From Laburnicola sp. R22_1 (taxonomy: Eukaryota > Ascomycota > Dothideomycetes > Pleosporales > Didymosphaeriaceae), in assembly GCA_014281115.1 (NCBI GenBank), contig JACONQ010000017.1:1240001-1304000 (forward strand): a DNA stretch of 64,000 bases. The letters are read 5' to 3'. The notes below the pieces were generated by a model. The model searched no databases. It worked only from the letters and a program-made list of their open reading frames with translations, and had not been told where the DNA came from. Both the position numbers and the translations under genes were made by a program. This document shows positions 62,523 to 64,000 of this stretch, one piece after another. How positions within the stretch are numbered: the first letter of the stretch is position 1; every line of letters begins with the position of its first letter.

Positions 62523-63695
62523 TTAGGTAGATAAGGCCTGGTTCTGGACCTGTCTCTGGGCCTGGGCAAGAGCATCGACCAAAGCAGAAGAACCCACGAT
62601 TGCGATCATCTCGAACATGAGGAGGTTCAAAACGACAAACCACAATGCAGAACCGATGCAGATGACCTTGAGCTGGAGCTTGATGAGTCTGCGGCGGGCG
62701 TCCCAGTTGAAAGACTTCCAAGCGTCCAAGAAGCCAACAGCACCAGTCCCGCCCAATGCCTTGGACACAACCTTGCCGTCAAAGGTGCGGTCAAACGGCA
62801 CAATGACGTCTTGGTCTTCGGGGAGAATGGAGGCCTCGACGCGGATCTGGGTGACGAAAGCAGGCAAGCAGAGGAAGAGGGTGCAGGAGACGGCGATGAT
62901 GAAGAGGGCGGACAAGCGAAGGATGATAGACACCCACCGTGCGCCGCTGTAGTCACCGACCTCGGTAAACGAGTTCAACGCAAAGAAGCTGATGAGGATG
63001 ATATAGACAGAGATGAGCGGCATGACGGCGCTGACAATAGCCGGAAGAGCGAGAACCTTCCATGAGCTGCGGGCCGGGACACGCTGCCAGAAGCCGACAT
63101 TACTTGGAGTAGAGATGACTTTGTGCGTCCATGCCGCGTGCAAATTCGCAGTAAGAGCTCCAGCAGCAGCAGCGGTCAGCAGCTCGGGGAGCCGGAAGAA
63201 GGCCGCCATCAACTGAGTCGCATTCATCAAGACCACAGTGTAAAGAAGGCTGTACAAGAAACCTCTCCAGCAAGCGAGCTTGCCAGCTTCGGCAATGAGG
63301 TGGCGGATGGTACCGCGGATCGACGCGGTGATGGGCTTCCGATGGACCAGTGTCATGGCTGGGCCGGTCTCGAGGAGGTCTTCTTTCTCTTCTTTGGAGG
63401 CGGGCTCCTGCGGGTGCGAGACGGTGATAGCGGCGGCGGGCGTCTCGACCATTGCGAGGATGGGGAGGACATCGTGGAGCGTGTATGAGACCTAGTAGCA
63501 TTGTCAGGCTGGAATGCAGTGGAGATGAATGGCTGGGGTCAAACGTACAGCGAACATAAGTACGAGGGACGCGAGCAGTGTCACGCCGAGCACAATAGCA
63601 CCGAACGGGGAGATGGCAGGCGGTGTACTTTGTGCAGCGCCCTTGACCACGGCTGGAGCGTGCTCGAGCCCGCGACGGACGACGTGCTCGAACAT
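62523..63695 (-). CDS. Multi-pass membrane protein of unknown function
   Basis: Two exons (63695-63549 and 63491-62523, intron 63548-63492, 57 bp) encode 371 residues. The N-terminus reads EHVVRRGLEHAPAVVKGAA followed by a first membrane helix (FGAIVLGVTLLASLVLMFA). The intron falls right after it, and splicing adds VSYTLHDVLPILAMVE. At least five further hydrophobic segments follow: FLYSLLYTVVLMNATQLMAA, an Ala-rich helix, ALPAIVSAVMPLISVYIILI, ALFIIAVSCTLFLCLPAFV and VICIGSALWFVVLNLLMFEM. Between the last two is a soluble loop (EASILPEDQDVIVPFDRTFDG). It looks like a conserved ascomycete family, but I cannot attach a function or a transporter signature. Confidence is high for the gene. Confidence 0.85.
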
Positions 63696-64000
63696 GTTTG
63701 CGAAAGGACAAAGGAGCCCTAGATTAAAATGTAACTAAAAGTGTAACTGAACGCGTTCGTGATGGGTACAGAAACGGCGGGTTTGGAAGAAGGAAGAGAA
63801 GGGTAGAGGGAGGTTATCAGCTGAGGGGCGAGGCCAGAGGTGAATACGGGCGACGAGGCGCAGTGAGACCCTGACGCAACTGGTGCCTAGTGCACGGACC
63901 TGCCGTCGATGATTGGCCGGGATTCACTGGATAAAAGTGGCATTTTCATGCCATACGGGCGTAAGGCGACAAGGCATTCACACTGGAAGGAAGAAGAGGC
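63696..64000. other. 5' flank of the membrane protein gene
   Basis: This is the promoter and leader of the minus-strand gene ending at 63695. No other gene is seen before the window edge. Confidence 0.6.

Noticed and set aside
1..64000. CRISPR arrays, operons, riboswitches, rRNA genes
   Set aside because: None seen; the window is fungal nuclear DNA and no regularly spaced repeat-spacer pattern or rRNA sequence is present.

Overview
The window is nuclear DNA of a filamentous ascomycete. The signs are many 45-65 bp introns with GT(A/G)..AG borders, fungal housekeeping genes with typical intron positions, Copia and Fot1/pogo transposons carrying C-to-T/G-to-A decay of the RIP type, and a nuclear tRNA-Glu with a short intron. 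The class is probably Dothideomycetes, but that is a weak inference from overall protein style.

Layout. (1) 1-11.2 kb is a transposon island. A Fot1/pogo-type element (1334-8889) is split by a full-length, RIP-damaged Ty1/copia retrotransposon (1553-7031, minus strand, 292-bp LTRs, GTGAT target duplication). A second pogo-type element (9031-11158) follows, with a nearly intact transposase. (2) 11.2-17.8 kb is a transition zone. It holds a decayed three-unit cysteine-rich gene, a small secreted protein gene with a strong TATA box, a 2EXR/F-box-like gene and a 5'-truncated SRPK-like kinase pseudogene. (3) 18-28.9 kb carries a Thg1-like 3'-5' polymerase, a fungal rhodopsin-domain membrane protein with a probable GC-AG intron, a conserved unknown membrane protein, a 4-kb stretch without a convincing gene, and a choline sulfatase. 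(4) 29.4-63.7 kb is a dense housekeeping block: RAD6/UBC2, kinesin-1, a mucin-like Ser/Thr-rich single-pass membrane protein, an SDR, the mitochondrial Obg GTPase Mtg2, tRNA-Glu(CUC), HIS5, the mitochondrial DEAD-box helicase Mss116, the tRNA m5C methyltransferase Ncl1/Trm4, ribosomal protein L7, NAD+ synthetase Qns1, a GAF-type hybrid histidine kinase and a multi-pass membrane protein of unknown function.

How the genes relate. There is no biosynthetic cluster. Several housekeeping genes concern translation or RNA (Thg1-like, Mtg2, Mss116, tRNA-Glu, Ncl1, RPL7). Three pairs are divergent and share short intergenic regions: SDR/Mtg2, Ncl1/RPL7 and Qns1/histidine kinase. The part most likely to hold undescribed biology is the transposon edge at 11.4-13.5 kb, where a decayed Cys-rich repeat gene and a small secreted protein lie next to RIP-affected repeats, the usual setting for fast-evolving secreted proteins in fungi. 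Gene models were built by eye from reading frames and splice signals, and exon coordinates are given in each entry.
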